Shown here: positions 63,444-64,000 of the stretch, in pieces
Numbering within the stretch: the first letter of the stretch is position 1
Layout: the number at the start of each line of letters is the position of its first letter
DNA from: Bacillus sonorensis NBRC 101234 = KCTC 13918
GTDB taxonomy: Bacteria; Bacillota; Bacilli; Bacillales; Bacillaceae
Assembly: GCF_001592005.1 (NCBI RefSeq)
Contig: NZ_BCVZ01000002.1
Coordinates: 248,001 to 312,000, forward strand
Length of the DNA stretch: 64,000 bases
Direction of reading: 5' to 3'
The notes under the pieces: generated by a model
The model's database searches: none
Told to the model about the DNA's origin: nothing
Seen by the model: only the letters and a program-made list of their open reading frames with translations
Position numbers and translations under genes: made by a program

Positions 63444-64000
63444 ATGGCCATCACAATGCAGCCCGTTCTCACGTCCGAGCCCCCCTTAGGCGAACATTGG
63501 CGGTACGAAGCCAAGTACGACGGCTATCGGGCCCTTCTGAGCGTCTCCAAGACCGGGGTCTCATTGATCAGCAGAAACAGCCAGCCTTTAGATAAGCTGT
63601 TTCCCGAGATTGTGATGGATGCCAAAACCAAGCTGACGACCCTCGAAGACCTTCTCCCCTTTACGGTCGACGGCGAAATCGTATCCTTGACAAACCGCTT
63701 TCGTTCAAGCTTTGAGTATGTACAAAAAAGAGGCATGATGAAAAGGAACGATCTCATCGGGAAAGCGGCCGAAACAAAACCGTGCCAATATCTCGCCTTT
63801 GATTTGCTGACATACAAAGGGGAAGCGGTGGCTTCATTACCTTATACAGAACGGAAACAGAAGCTTTTTGACTTGCTGAAACGACTCGGACTGCCCATGG
63901 CTCCCGAGCCCCGCTCAACTGAACGGATTCAGTATATCCCGGAGACTCAGGATTTTCATTCACTTTGGGACGCGGTCAAAAGGTTTGATGGCGAAGGAAT
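63444..64000 (+). CDS. ligD: NHEJ DNA ligase D, N-terminal part (partial)
   Basis: The first ~185 residues of the ATP-dependent ligase/polymerase that joins ends held by Ku. The adenylation site is EAKYDGYRALLS (Lys attacks ATP), with RNSQPLDKLFPEI and TVDGEIVSL as later motifs. The window ends inside the ligase domain (FDGEG). The start at 63444 begins MAITMQPVLTSEPP like YkoU of B. subtilis. The ribosome site is weak, so translation is probably coupled to ku. Confidence 0.95.
   Translation, partial: MAITMQPVLTSEPPLGEHWRYEAKYDGYRALLSVSKTGVSLISRNSQPLDKLFPEIVMDAKTKLTTLEDLLPFTVDGEIVSLTNRFRSSFEYVQKRGMMKRNDLIGKAAETKPCQYLAFDLLTYKGEAVASLPYTERKQKLFDLLKRLGLPMAPEPRSTERIQYIPETQDFHSLWDAVKRFDGEG

Overview
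The window looks like chromosome of a Bacillus of the licheniformis/paralicheniformis group. The proteins read as close relatives of B. subtilis proteins, and the gene order follows the B. subtilis ptsG-glcT-ykvZ ... queC-F ... clpE-motAB-kinD-spo0E ... mtn ... htpX-sspD-sigI-ykoY-X-W-V-U block, here read from the ptsG end. No rRNA, tRNA or CRISPR array was seen. Gene names rest on remembered family resemblance and gene order, not on a database search.

Layout. (1) 1-2.7 kb: glucose PTS gene ptsG (cut by the window edge), its RAT/terminator, the antiterminator gene glcT and a LacI-type regulator. (2) 2.7-4.7 kb: decayed phage-like DNA (YolD-like, lysin-domain and integrase remnants) lying between two copies of an 18-bp sequence. 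(3) 4.75-12 kb: pepQ-like peptidase, zosA with a structured leader and PerR/Fur-like boxes, stoA, ykvU, ykvT, ykvS. (4) 12-17.5 kb: an accessory strip of broken genes (GNAT, SnoaL-like, DinB-like, DNA ligase) among a few intact ones (GNAT, Lrp, MBL-fold). (5) 17.5-26.2 kb: an island bounded by a 202-bp direct repeat of the 3' end of queF. It carries a frameshifted rap with an intact phr, a frameshifted LXG toxin with intact immunity gene, a VOC protein and WYL regulator, a Tn554-like transposase remnant and an unrecognised gene. (6) 26.2-28.8 kb: the queCDEF operon for preQ1 synthesis behind a preQ1-I riboswitch. (7) 28.8-37.4 kb: ykvI, clpE (CtsR operators), motAB, mhqR, kinD, spo0E, ykvA and fosB. 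(8) 37.4-45.5 kb: the methionine salvage cluster mtnDBXW / mtnE / mtnU / mtnK-mtnA with two SAM-I riboswitches. (9) 45.5-64 kb: ogt, kinE, an acyltransferase, a class B PBP, ktrD, htpX/ykrK, sspD, sigI-rsgI, ykoY with a Mn2+ riboswitch, ykoX, ykoW (MHYT-PAS-GGDEF-EAL), Ku and the start of ligD.

The core functions are sugar uptake control, metal and redox homeostasis for sporulation, queuosine precursor synthesis, protein quality control, motility, phosphorelay input (KinD, KinE, Spo0E), sulfur salvage and spore DNA protection/repair (SspD, Ku-LigD). The most informative parts are the queF-bounded island and the zosA leader RNA, which shows mutually exclusive pairings typical of an attenuator.
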